The notes beneath the pieces were generated by a model, which saw only the letters and a list, made by a program, of their open reading frames with translations, did no database searches and was not told the DNA's origin. Positions 1 through 13,138 of a DNA stretch of 64,000 nucleotides are shown here, one piece after another; position 1 is the stretch's first letter; each line of letters begins with the position of its first letter. Made by a program: the position numbers and the translations under genes. Origin of the DNA: Centroberyx gerrardi (lineage: Eukaryota > Chordata > Actinopteri > Beryciformes > Berycidae). The stretch covers positions 24,904,315-24,968,314 of the forward strand of contig NC_135997.1 in NCBI RefSeq assembly GCF_048128805.1, given 5' to 3'.

Positions 1-2362
1 GGGTGACATCATGTGGTCATTTAGTGCTACTACAAATGAAAAAAAGGCTTTCTGACAGTTGTAAAGGAATATATCACACATTTTTCATCAGTCTATATTG
101 TTGCTGTTTCTGTGTTTTGTTTTTGTTCTTTTCCAGTTAATCACAGCTAACAGTTAGCTTCCATGCAGCAACTCAATATGCTAACACATCCCCAGTTGTA
201 AAATTATATGAAATAGCAGACATTACTTTAAATGGATCAAGTGCATAAAGACAGTTGCCTTTTGATATTGAGACCATTACCTGCCCCAAAGTGCAGTGTC
301 TTAACAATGAAGATATCATCCAGAACTTATTTGACCATATACATTGTGGGGATATTCACATGTGTTCTGAAAGCGTTTGATGTGTAAATGGAAATTCACC
401 CATAATCACAAAAATTACAAGTTTGTTTTACTCCAGTATTTATGTAATAAATCTTCGAAATATGTGTATAAAATTTTTGCATCCAAAGATCAGACAATGA
501 ATGACAAAAAAAAAATGTATCATGGATTGGAACCTTAAATATATAATCAGTGTGGAAACCACTGGATGTCAACATCAATCTAGCAAGGTGTCCTAATGGC
601 AAAGGCATTTTATGTGCTTGCTGTCCTTTGACCTCTAAAGAGCTCTATTTGTTAAATGATAATTTCTTTGAGGAACCAATACATCTCTCTTGATAAACGG
701 AAGCAGCAGCAGCAGGATGTGGACATAATTACAAGGGGGCCACTGAGAGTCTGTGTGTATTACGTTGTTCCACATCCTCTGTCCCCCCTTGGAGCTGCCT
801 CAGCTTATTGGATCACAATCAATATGGAGAGCCAGTGATGAAGGACCTCATTAGCATCGTCTCTGGTCCTCATCTCATCTCTGCCTCTGGGCCAAAGGAC
901 AATATTCTGCGTGCAACATCATCTGCAGTGTGTTCCTCTAAACATGTCAGTACTGGCTCTGCACTGGTCCTAGCCCAATGCATAGAGCACAGCACTGATA
1001 CTGCCAGAGTTAAATGCCACATCCTCCTCCTTGGGACTGTGATAACACTGTATGCACTCATGAATGAATGGCATATCTTATATTATTTATTTCCTCCGAT
1101 TGTCTTTCATTTTGCTTTAGCTTATACTGAGGAAAAGGAGTTTTACAGTGAATCACCACAGGAGAAGGGGATATCCTGATAAAATAGAGCATAAATATAA
1201 GAACTAAAATGTTTTAGATAGTGTGAAGTAACTATGTAAAGAAATGTCATCAAAGACGCTGAATCTACAGTAAAGATACACACGAAGAGGTGGGGCTATG
1301 TGACAGAAACATACTCATCTCCTGCTCATAGATTCCCATACTTACACCATGTTTTTAGATTGCTGGTGAATCTGCTTTGTATTTTTTGTCAGCTTGTCAT
1401 GTTGGCCATTTTAACTTTGTCTCTTCTGTGAACAGACTGTCAAATGGTAAGGATCATGAACTGAGTCTGGTTGAACTGCTGTTGTCAGTATGTCAATGAT
1501 TCACATTCTACTACTAAAAGAAATCAGTGCAGATGGCAGGATCTGCGACTACAGGGAAACCAAACCCAAATTAATTGAATGCTGGCAGGGAAGCACAGAC
1601 AGATACGAGCTTCCTGTCACATCTGATAAGAAACCCCTGGCTAATGAATTTAATTAAAGCTCACTCAGAAGTCGTTTGGCTGAGCTGCAGGAGATCTCCT
1701 AAGCAGATACTGTATAAAGGACAATATGGTCAAGCTTCTCAAGATATCAGTCAAGGTTTTGTCTGGGACGTGTTTCTTTGTGTCTCTTGAGGGTTTAATT
1801 CCTGCTAAAACTGCCATGCAACTCAAGAGAGCAACGTTACATATTAACATACTGTATCACACCAGCTGAGCCAACATAGGAGTAATTGAAAGGTTTCCCT
1901 CCAAAATATTATCCATCCATTTAGGTGGAAAAAACTGTTATTGTGCAATGCTCCATATTTCAAAAAAACACAGATGGTTGCTTCCTCTAAACAGTCTATG
2001 TTTTTCAAGCAAATGTTTTATGATGGCTTAAAAATATTACCTAGTGACTTTTACTTTCATGCCAACAATCATTTGCTAAAAGCAGACATTATTTTTTTTT
2101 TAAACTTGATATTTCATTTGTAACAAAACTCTTCAGTTTCCACCAGCCACCACAAATGACGTTTGGTTAGTGTCGTTATATTTGATGACTGTTTCAGCAC
2201 AGCGTGCAGGAAGTTGTCAATTATACTTTCCTCCGTTTCCACTTTGAGCTTTCTCTTAGTTTCTACAACATTACTGAGAACCTGAGCTTATTATAGCACG
2301 TTACTTGTGGCAAACAAAGTATGCTGTTGAGTCAGTCTAAGGGCCTCACATTGCATATAATC
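1..2362. other. No gene recognised
   Basis: AT-rich DNA upstream of the Ig receptor gene. Several short open frames occur but none shows a recognisable domain, signal peptide or splice pattern. I see no repeat family I can name here. Confidence 0.5.
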
Positions 2363-5300
2363 ATGAGCATCATCACCCTTCTCCTGTGTGAGTATTTTGA
2401 CTACAACATTGAACTATGAATTGTTTTAATTTTAAACAAAATGTGGTGTGTTAAGTTAAAACAGACAGGATTAATTTTACTTATTTTTTCTTTAAGGCAC
2501 TTTGGCAAAAGAGGTCATAAGCCAAACTAACGGTGAGCTAAAGTTCATTCATCATTAGAGTTAACTATGGATATGTGGGTATATTCAGCATTACTCAACA
2601 TAATGAACAAGTAAAGTGTCACAGAACCTAAAACACTATATTAATCTTCTATGACTAGTGCATTGTAACATTTACTAATACTCTGTCTCTCTCTATTCCT
2701 GCCAATCAATATTTCAGATATTTTCCCTGCAAGGATCTTGACCCCAGAGAAAATTGTACATGAGGACAGTGACCTTACAGTAACCTGCAGCACATTCGGG
2801 TTCAAGAAACAACCCATAACGGTTCATGTTTATTTGTGTAAGGATAACCTCGGAATCAAGGAACAGATACAGAGAGAGCAAGAAACTGATACGACTTTCA
2901 CCATACGCAGAGTTGAGACCAAACACAGTGGAAATTATAGCTGTGTTTACTCCAAAAATGAATATTCACCCTCTGACGTAACCAAGAGAGGAGACAACAT
3001 GATTCCAATTCTGGTGATGGGTAAGGATCTTCTTTTTAGTGAAATGCCATCATTGTGTGTAGAATATAACAACATTGTATTTTACAGGAACAAAACTTTG
3101 GAGTTTTTACACAATTTTGGATGTTATTCAAGCATCTTCTCAGCGCCTTGTTTATTGTCATTGACCCAAGCAATGCTTCTCCATTCTGTTATGTGGCAAT
3201 GGACATTATGCTGTATATTTTACTACGGACACATTTGACCATTTATTCCTATCAAAGCATATGACAGTTTCATCACTCTCTATTCCTTTTCTCCCTCTGT
3301 CATGCAGCCAATTTTCTCCCCGCAGACATTTCAGTAGCTGGACCATCCACAGTCAATGAGGGAGAAGATACTGAATTCAGATGTACCGTTTCAGACATCC
3401 TGCAAACACCCTGTGAGAGTCACCTGATTCACTCTTACCTAAGCAAAAATGGGACCATAATCCAAGTGCAGGCGTTTAATGTGACGCGGATGGAGGCAAC
3501 TTTCACCATCCAAGGTGCCATCATGAAGGATTCGGGTCATTACAGCTGTGTGGTCCTGCCATCAAAATGCATCCACAAGCAACTCTATGGAAATAACAAT
3601 GTGTTTCTTCATGTCAGAGGTGAGGATATCAATCACTGAGTACATGATACAATTAAGTTTTGCAATAAAATGCAATAAATGCGTTTATTGCAAACAGTAG
3701 GTATCGGAACAAAACTTCAAAATTGCGTTTTGCCGCAGGAACATTTCTCTCTGACATGTCTGTTTTGCTTTCCAGTGAATTGGGTCAGCCGAGTGATTGT
3801 CACTTGTACAGTGATACCCCTGATGTTACTGTTGGTTCTGAGTCTCATATGGTGGCTCAACAAACAAGGTCAGGCGATGGAATCTAAAGGAAAATACCAG
3901 ATTTCATATATGTTATTGTTGTAGTTCAAGACATTCGAATCAATATTTGTGAACATGAGCAACTCCCAAAGGTTTTTTTTTTCTGGTGATAAAGGTACAT
4001 TGTTTGGTCAGAACTGATAACACTTATGTTGAATAAAGTTTATATGGATATAAAAACACAAAAATATCCTCTGGGGCCATAAAACTCTGTGGAGATCCAG
4101 ATTTTTTATGTTGATAACACCACAGGTACAAGTCTTACTTCTCCTATTTATGCAGAGGAATATATAATAACATTTATGAATTCTTCAGTTGAGTGGTATT
4201 CCCATGTCATTTTTATTCTTTATGACACTAGCTTATCCACTTCCAAAAATGTGCCAAAATATGAGCTTTAACATATACTGTATGTGTTTACCATCACTTA
4301 GAAATGATGTTCACTCTATTTTAACAGGGTACTCAACTTCGTGCAAACAATGGTGAGTTTTGAACAGACTTGAATGTTGTGAAATGTCAATACTTGAAGG
4401 AATACACAAACTTTTCAGCAAATAAGCTCTTTGATCAACTTACAGTCATGTGACAAGAAGATTAATTGTAGTTTCTCAGTATTTTGTGTGCTACAGCATT
4501 TCTCCAGATGATGCAAAATTAGCATCCAACATAGTAAACTAAATACATACTGGACACACAGGTGAATCTGCTACTGACTAAAGAGCTTACTGTATCTGCC
4601 AAACACTCTGTGTATTCCTTAAATTGTACTTTTTTCTAGTGTACCACTCCAGCAGGCAAATAATGACATGTTAGAGGAACATCAGAGACAGACAGATGGA
4701 GCATACAACGGTATGTTGCAAACAGAAATACAGTAAATGCATACTCTGTGGATGTTCTAATTCATTTGTATATTACAACTTAGAAAGCAAACTTGATCTG
4801 GTTAAGTTGTGTTCTGTTTTACTGCTAAAACTCATCTCCCAAGATATACACTCACTACACAAAACATTAGGGACACTTTCCTAATTTTGAGTTAAAGCTC
4901 CTTCTTCATCCTATCTCCTCCAATTAATCTCACTTTCATCACTGAAGTGGATAAAAGGTGAAATGACTAAAGGATCGTAGCTTTTACCTGGATTCACATT
5001 TATTCATTTTACTATCTCATTTTTTAATTGTCAGGGGAAACTTTCAGCTTGGAGGAGGAAGCGGGGTAAGGAATATAAATAATTGATAATACTAATTATT
5101 ACTTTAGCATTACTTTTGAGCACATGGTGAGGAAGGAATATTTTAATGTGTAATATCAAACAGGTATCATAATACCATAAGAAATAATGAAATATGTTAA
5201 ATAATGAAACGGACTGAATTCTATTAAATGTAATGAAAGATAAAATGGGTCGGCAGACAAAATGCTATTGACTGTTCAAACACATTGTTAAAAAGGATGT

Positions 5301-6043
5301 GTCATTTTCAACACATCCACTTGGCTAGTTTGGGACGACACGTTTGTGATACTTTTCAACACATGTGTATCAATATTTTCTGCTGCTGACATGCTGTATA
5401 TTTATTGAAAACAGTACACATGTGTTTCATCTAAAACTAGACACAGATGTGTTGAAAAGGACACTTTGTTTTACACTCTAGCTTGTGGAAACGGAAGAAA
5501 ACTCTGTATCACCTTTCAGGTTTTTATTGGATACATTTCAACCTCCTTTAACTAACTATTCCACATTGTCTGAATAACTGTACAAGTGCCTATGACAATG
5601 TTTTGTTATGCAATAAGTTTTATTGGAATTGCTAGTGCTAACCAGGCCTGAGCCTGTGTTGATGATCTATACAGCAGAATTGTTGATATAATGGCATTGT
5701 ATTTATTACGTGTGATGAATATATTTGGTTATAGTTATTATTATTGTTCAGCTGACTGATTCACTGACATCATTTACCTCTCAGGTATCAGAACATTGTG
5801 ATTGAGGAGGACTCTTTCAGTGGCAACAGTGAAGCAGGTAAGTGACGACCCCCACCCTCCCCATAAAGCTTTATGTTGTAATTCCACTGTGTGGTTAGCT
5901 AGTGTTCAGTGTTGTTACTGAAGCAGTGGAAGTTTGTTTTTTCTTCCTGCATTCTGTAGGGCATATAAATGACTTTAACTTTCTAATATGCAGATGAGAA
6001 TGAAGGTGTGTACCATAACATTGATGAAAGCTTTGCCTACTGA
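2363..6043 (+). CDS. Two-Ig-domain type I membrane receptor, ten exons, family unassigned
   Basis: Exons read as 2363-2387, 2497-2532, 2718-3020, 3308-3619, 3776-3868, 4328-4352, 4640-4710, 5035-5065, 5785-5837 and 5994-6043. All have GT-AG borders and matching phases, giving about 332 residues. Exon 1 starts a hydrophobic leader (MSIITLLL); a 36-base mini-exon follows. Exons 3 and 4 each encode one Ig domain, with the first cysteine in LTVTC or EFRC and the second in the YSC motif (GNYSCVY, GHYSCVV). Exon 5 encodes the membrane span ending in WWLNKQ. Exons 6-10 make a cytoplasmic tail with YQNI and YHNI, both YxN (Grb2-SH2-type) motifs. It is presumably a leukocyte surface receptor; this is inferred from domain order only. 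It resembles teleost Fc-receptor-like/CD300-like multigene families, but I cannot assign it. The exon chain is strong, the name is not. Confidence 0.8.
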
Positions 6044-6642
6044 CAAGTTTTGACTGACAAATTTTGAATTCAGAAGGTACTGTAAAATTTATAGTTATTA
6101 TCAAATGCAATACTTTTGTACACTGTAGATATAAAGGCCCAGTTAGCATGTCCACTCATGTACCGTTTTTTTTTTTTTCGTTTTTTGGGGCGGGGGTTAG
6201 ATAGAATCTTTTGGGGTAACAACGTTGTGCATACTATATTTCATAAGTCATGTTTGTTTGTTGTGTTGTTCAAGGCAGGCCAAGCAACACTCTGACCACA
6301 AGGCAACATGGGCAAAATGAATGAAGATGATCAAACATGATATGTTACAGTTACCATCTTAGAAGCTGTTACACAGCACGATGCTGCCTTTTCACTTCAC
6401 ATCAGAGGTTTTTCTATTTGTGTGAGCGATGCGCATCTTTATTTGTGGCAGCAGGCCTTTGTCATGCACAGACGTGACTGACAACAGTGTGTGGCTGACT
6501 CTGTCTCACAGGAGCTGTCTATCACAGAAACTGTCATGTAGACCGGTAAACAGAAAAGGAGCTAAGAATAAACACATATGAACCTCAAAATGGAGAATGC
6601 GCTGGGCCTGAATATTTAACTGTCTGTCCTTTTTGTCCACAG

Positions 6643-6725
6643 ACGATGCAGCTGCAAGGCCCAGTGCAGAATGTTTGTATGCCAAGTCATTCAAAAGGAA
6701 ACACTCCAGATCCCCCCAGCACTGA
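6643..6725 (+). other. Possible alternative last exon of the Ig receptor gene
   Basis: A pyrimidine tract and AG end at 6642. The following frame, entered in phase 1 like the regular last exon, reads DDAAARPSAECLYAKSF and ends at a stop at 6723-6725. It could be spliced from exon 9 in place of the exon at 5994, giving a tail with LYAKSF instead of YHNI. Inferred from splice signals and phase only. Confidence 0.35.
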
Positions 6726-8146
6726 CCACCTGATCATAGTTACCTACTGTTCATTCAATGCACAAAATAATTGGACGCCTTCCTATGTTGCACCATCATT
6801 TTTGCTCAATCCACAGTCACAGCTGTCTGAAGAGAATACGGAAATCTCTATGTTTAAAATCAACGGTAGAGGAATTTTTCTGGAACTGTGGTGGCGGTGG
6901 AACATCTGTGCTCTGTACTATCACAGACAGCGATGTTCCTAGTAGTCCTGAAGAAGAAACTGCTTCCAAGCTCATTGTACAAAATATTAGGACCATCTTC
7001 CTAAAATTGAGTTGCACCTGATTTTTTTTTTCCTGAACTCCTTGTGGAAGGAGGGAAGCAAAAAGAGAATTTCCTCATGCATCACATTTTCACATGGATA
7101 CTTTATTCATACCAGAAGGGAAAATTCACTTTTCACTTTCCCCCCTCCACAGGGAGGACAAAGTGCTTGAACTCTGCGTGAACTCCGGTCCCCCACTATG
7201 TCATCCAGGTCTCAACTGCCTTAAGGCTTAAAAATTCCTCTTGAACCCGTCTCCTCTCCATTATCTGAGTCTTGGTTGAAGTGGATTTTACTGGTGAAAT
7301 CAGTTAGATTCTTGTTGTCAGCCTATTTAATGAAAAGTGCATGTGTGTCTAATATTTTGAACACTCAATTCTTTTTAAATACTGTAGGCGCTGATGTTGT
7401 GATTGTGTTTCTTCTGTATTAAACATTGTAGAAAGCAGCACTAAGCAGAAATCTCTCTCTCCTCTCCTGTAGATACTCATAAATAGCCTGATGCATAACA
7501 AGTTTCCTTCTGACACATGACACTGCTGTCAGATAAAAAACATGTATTTACAAAAATCTTTTTTTTTTTAGGAGGGAATGCTCATTTTCTCATTGCTGGC
7601 AACAAACCTCTTAAATTATACAATGGCTTTCTAATAGGTTTCAAAAGCACAAGGGCCATGGAACTACTCAGTCACATAAATGACTTCATCTTAAACATGT
7701 TTCTTCAACATGCTTCAGCATCAAATGACATTATTATTTTAATGTGGTCTTTCAGACTTGTGGGCATTAATTAGACATGTCGATTTTTATTTCAATTGTG
7801 ACCAGCAATTTGGGTAAAAAAAAACAGAAAAAAAACTCTCACTTTAAAGCCTCTCCTTCCTCAGAAGGGAGAGGCCAACTCAAAGTTGTGTTACATACTG
7901 CAATCACTAGGGGGCTCACTTCACAAAACTATATACTGTATATACAATATATGTCTATATATAAAATCAAACTATGTATGAGTCACTCTGGATAATACCA
8001 GTATTTCTACATTACTTTTGATGTTGAAATTTATGAAAACAATTTCAAATGCATATGAAGCTTTTGTTGTGTGACAAATCAATCAATCAGCTCATTGACA
8101 TCAATCACAATGCATAAAGCAAATAACTTAATAGCTCCAAGCTATA

Positions 8147-8177
<31 letters not shown>

Positions 8178-9065
8178 TTGTTAATATAACCAGATTGATG
8201 GATTAGTATAAATTCTGAATTTCTTGAATGTCAAATCATTTGTGAATTGTCATATCTCAATCATACTTGATTACATAGAATTCAAAGAATATGATAAATA
8301 AAAATATATTATAAAAATAGTATTCAAATTGGCTTTTGGAATAGCAGAACCCCCTGGAGAAAATAGTACAAAAGGCTGAAGCTGACACCAAGATAAGTCA
8401 CATATTTGCGTTGGATTTGGATGCAAGCACAAAATTTGTGCGTAAGAATAATTTATTAATGAGGCTCCTGATCTCAGTGAGAGATAATTGCAATGGAAAA
8501 GTCCTGAGGCTTCATTACAAAATATGTAGTATGTCGTATATAGTATGTATATGTATGTTGTAGTATGGTATATGATGGTATGTAAATCCCTTTAAGACTT
8601 GGCTGTGATAAAGGGCTATATAAATAAACAAGACTAGACTAGACTAAAATAAAATCCTAACTGCTCATCCTATCTTATCTCAAAAGCCATAACGACAAAA
8701 ATTGCCATTACGGAAACAAAGCCTAAATCCACCAATACCATCCTATCTTATCTTTATTTCAGGATAGCCAAAAGTGCATTAAGTAACTGTTATTTGTTAA
8801 CTGTTATGATCCCTTATTGAATCCATATGTTAAATCCAAAGATGTTATTTAAAGCCCCTACGTGTAGAATATTTAGCTCAATATATTATTCCCAAATACA
8901 TTTTGATAGTATAGTATAATGGCTTTAGACAAATGAGACCATCACGGTGAAAATTGGTTTATTTTATGTGTTGCTTTCTAGATTTTTATTCTATATGTCC
9001 CTGTGTCAGGTATTATTTGGCGGAAATGTGTGACTGACTTACGGCACAATGTAGGAGCCTCAACC
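6726..9065. other. Non-coding stretch with a GT microsatellite and a SINE-like tail
   Basis: No coding sequence recognised. A (GT)n run lies at about 8152-8177. A motif resembling the tail of fish SINEs (GGGCTATATAAATAAA followed by short ACTAG repeats) lies at about 8610-8646. Confidence 0.5.
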
Positions 9066-9069
9066 AAAA

Positions 9070-10240
9070 TATGATGTGATGTGATGTGATGTGATGTGAT
9101 GTGATGTGATGTGATGTGATGTGATACGATACGATGTGATGTGATTATGATGTGATTGTGATGTGATGTGATTATGATGTGATGTGATTATGATGTGATT
9201 ATGATGTGATGTGGTGTGATTATGATGTGATGTGATGTGATGTGATTATGATGTGATTGTGATGTGATGTGATGTGATGTGATGTGATACGATACGATGT
9301 GATGTGATGTGATGTGATGTGATGTGATGTGATGTGATTATGATGTGATGTGGTGTGATGTGATGTGATGTGATTATGATGTGATGTGATGTGATGTGAT
9401 GTGATGTGATGTGATGTGATGTGATGTGATGTGATGCGATGCGATACAATACGATGTGATGTGATGTGATGTGATTATGATGTGATTATGATGTGATTAT
9501 GATGTGATGTGATGTGATGTGATGTGATGTGATGTGATGTGATGTGATTATGATGTGATGTGATGTGATGTGATGTGATGTGATGTGATGTGATGTGATT
9601 ATGATGTGATTATGATGTGATGTGATGTGATGTGATGTGATGTGATGTGATGTGATGTGATGTGATTATGATGTGATGTGATGTGATGTGATGTGATGTG
9701 ATGTGATTATGGTATGATGTGATGTGATGTGATGTGATGTGATGTGATGTGATACGATACAATACGATGTGATGTGATTATGATGTGATTATGATGTGAT
9801 GTGATGTGATGTGATGTGATGTGATTATGATGTGATTATGATGTGATGTGATTATGATGTGATGTGATGTGATGTGATGTGATGTGATGTGATGTGATGT
9901 GATTATGATGTGATGTGATGTGATGTGATGTGATTATGATGTGATGTGATGTGATGTGATGTGATGTGATGTGATGTGATGTGATGCGATACAATACGAT
10001 ACAATACGATGTGATGTGATTATGATGTGATTATGATGTGATTATGATGTGATGTGATGTGATGTGATGTGATGTGATGTGATGTGATGTGATGTGATAC
10101 GATACGATGTGATGTGATTATGATGTGATTATGATGTGATGTGATGTGATGTGATGTGATGTGATGTGATGTGATACGATACGATACGATACGATACGAT
10201 ACGATACGATACGATACAATATGATGTGATATGATATGAT
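9070..10240. repeat. GTGAT pentanucleotide satellite, about 1.17 kb
   Basis: Almost pure tandem repeat of the pentamer GTGAT (ATCAC on the other strand). It is broken by variant units TTATGAT and by clusters of ACGAT/ACAAT, which themselves form runs near 10176-10215. Open frames on the minus strand read as HHITS repeats and are products of the repeat, not genes. Confidence 0.97.
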
Positions 10241-11097
10241 ATGGGTGGAGAGTTGTCTTTGACAGCTGATGCAAAGTTCTACCACTAAGGGACTCAAGGG
10301 GTCGCTAAAGTCATCAAGTTTAAAATTCTAGTAGCTTTAAGGGGAGGAGACATATTAAAGAATGATCATTGAGACATGGATTGTGCAAAAAAGTAGGGTA
10401 AAACAAAAACATTATGAAGGTGTTCCTACAATTAATATATATTAATCCTTCCTATAATTCTATTTTATCCTATAATTACCCTAATCCTACCCTTCCCATA
10501 CTACCCTAATCCTATAATTCTAAATCCTATATAGTAATCCTCCCTATAATTAATATAATCTTTGCTCACTGTATGTGTAAAACCAGCAACATACACAAGT
10601 CTGATAGACTATTATAGAAAAAGACATACATACATATATGGCTTACCAACTGGAACCCTGACACTCCTGTCTCTGTTTTCTCATTTTGTGATGATTCGAT
10701 AGTGTGAGATTGCCATGTTTGCTCTGTAGTTGCCCGCCTACTGTATACTTTGCATATTAAATTGTTTATTTTCAATATATGATATTGGATGACCTGCTGT
10801 ATCTGACAGGGTGGGCTGGAAGGGGTTGATGTATGGTTTGTGCTAGCTTTTGTACTGTAAATAGAACAGTTTTGTGTCTTTTGATGACAGCTGGGTAAAT
10901 GTCATGTCACCATCACTGTTACACACAGTGTAAGTCGCTCCAGATGACAGCATCGGCTAAAATATGAATATAAATGTATTGAAATGTGATGACTAGAGCA
11001 GTGGGAGGTGGTGGGTATAGCTCATGCTTGTTCTGGAGCCACAAGGTGCAAAGATCCATCCATGCACAGAAAGCTTATGTTGTTAGAGTGGTAGAGT

Positions 11098-11198
11098 TGT
11101 GTTAGTGTTAGTGTTAGTGTTAGTGTTAGTGTTAGTGATAGTGTTAGTGTTAGTGTTAGAGTTAGTGTTAGAGTTATTGTTAGTGTTAGTGTTAGAGT
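11098..11198. repeat. TTAGTG hexamer array
   Basis: About sixteen copies of GTTAGT with occasional GTTAGA or GTGATA variants. It resembles but is not the vertebrate telomere repeat TTAGGG. Confidence 0.9.
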
Positions 11199-12166
11199 AT
11201 GCCAACATAGAGTGCAGTCTAATGGCACAGGTCAGAGATTAACTTTCAGTATCTGACCCCACCATCACATTTAGAGAGGGAGAAGGTAGAGGAGAAGAAG
11301 CCCACTCTAAATAAAAAGCCACTCTTTCATTTTCCTTCCTTTTAGAACCTTCTTCACTCTTTTTGAAAAAAAAAAAAAAAAAAAGTAAGAAAAAATAAGT
11401 TTGAAGGAGTTCCATACCAGCAAATTAAGAATAATTTCTGAGCATTTAATTACACATATAAGGTTATTTTAGGTACCTTTTTAGACACAACCCTTTTCAC
11501 AGGTTCCCGGATAAATATAGGGAGAAATTTACACATGCTGTATGTCTTCCAAGCAATATTAGGAGGGCAGCTTGTTCGATTGAGGCTATCATAATCATTC
11601 ATTAGGAACAAGAATATCAAGAATGGTTTTAGCTAAGCTCAGCTAAGCTCTTTTAGTCACCCTATCAATAGGTTATTTCAAGCAGGGGTTTGTCATGGAT
11701 TAATATTTGGTTCTCTTATGGTAGCAATCTGAAGAATCCCCAAAGGTTGCTCAAAGGCTTTTTAATTTTACAAATATACAATGTAGAAATCTCATACTTG
11801 TACCTATAGCTTTACATGCAATTCTCAGTTGGTATTCATTTATCTTGCATACAACACACTCAAAAATATTAACATTTCTCCTAAGTATATTATACAGTAC
11901 AATATTATCAAAGCTCCACACATGAATGAAGAAACAAAAATAAAAAAATATATATAAATACATGAACCTAGTATTTGTATGCCACTTTTGAAAATAGGGT
12001 TGCAAAGTAAAGGGCAGTAGAACAAAAACAAAACAAATAAAACAAGGAATTTCACAAATTGAATTCCAAGACATTCTGGATATTGATTTTTTTTTTCTCC
12101 CCTCCATACAGCATCTCTGGGTCCCATAATATGCTGTCATGGAGGCAGGCACACAAAGAGAGATAG

Positions 12167-12172
12167 AGAGAG

Positions 12173-12226
<54 letters not shown>
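12167..12226. repeat. GA microsatellite
   Basis: Run of AGAGAG with a few GATA interruptions at its left edge. Together with a GGA run at about 12462-12491 it makes a purine-rich strand just upstream of the nicotinic receptor gene. Confidence 0.95.
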
Positions 12227-12227
<1 letters not shown>

Positions 12228-12559
12228 GAGGCAGCATGTAAACAGCTGTAAAGGATGGATAACATAGAAAATGTAATATGAATGCAAGGTAGAATTTGTG
12301 CAGCAGGGCTGCCTCTTTCACGAGGCTGTGGAGAGGCAGTGAGGTGGCTGCAAGGAGGGGACGGCGATGCCTGCCTGTGATTAGTGACCACACTCCTCTG
12401 GGAGACTGGGGAAAGCGGGAGGGGGGGAGAGGGGGTGGGGGGCCGGGCTGGCTTTCTGAAGGAGGAGGAGGAGGAGGAGGAGGAGGAGGAGATGAGAATG
12501 TGTTGCCTGCTGCACATTTGGAGGCAGCAGGGACTGAAGCGGCATCTGTATGAGGCAAG

Positions 12560-12666
12560 GGAGAGAACCTGCACGGAATGGAGGAGCACTAGAGCAGCAC
12601 TGTCGCTGTCGTCAAGACTCCCACCACCACCCTGGATTGTGTGTGAATGGCAGAGACTCAGAACAG
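12560..12666 (+). other. Candidate 5' untranslated exon of the nicotinic receptor gene
   Basis: GC-richer purine-rich sequence ends at a possible donor CAG/GTGAAC (12666/12667). An acceptor TTTTTAG at 13072-13078 could join it to the exon holding the start codon. The left edge is not defined by anything I can see. Confidence 0.3.
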
Positions 12667-12912
12667 GTGAACATATGTATACATGTATGTATGTGCATGC
12701 TTGTATGTGACGCACGCATGTAATCATTATCCCGCCTTGTGTGTAAGGTTAGTAAGGTGAGGAAGGCGTGTATTTACTTGTGCAGAATGTTGTCTGCAGA
12801 AGGTGTGAGATAAAACGTCCATTCAAATGCGTGGTTGTTTTTGCATGTGTGTGTTTACACCATTTTGTTATTGAGTATTCCTAGAATGTTTTTTGCTACA
12901 TGCTACACAGCC

Positions 12913-13014
12913 TATTCACTATGCCATTTGTTGGATGCTTTTATGCAAAGTGCCTTGCAGAACCTTCAGACCAAGGCAGTGCCATGCTCTACCAATTGAG
13001 CTATACAGCACTGA
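12913..13014 (-). mobile_element. tRNA-derived SINE fragment
   Basis: Read on the minus strand, TAGCTCAATTGGTAGAGCAT is a typical tRNA-like A-box region. It is followed by CTGCAAGGCACTTTGCATAA and AAGCATCC-type tail sequence common to fish SINEs. It is short and truncated. Confidence 0.65.
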
Positions 13015-13138
13015 TGTTAGATTGCCTATGCTTTTCCTGATGTACACAATGACATGGATGTTGTTTCTGAATTTTTAGGTTCCAGTTCTGTGATGCCCGA
13101 GGGACCAGCTGTGTGGATCTGGTGCCACCTCTGATATC

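Larger units (their letters stand above)
10245..12300. other. Non-coding stretch between satellite and receptor gene
   Basis: No gene recognised. It contains a SINE-like tail at about 10928-10985 (GTAAGTCGCTCCAGATGACA followed by GGCTAAAATATGAATATAAATG), a hexamer array and GA microsatellite listed separately, and an A homopolymer near 11366. Confidence 0.5.
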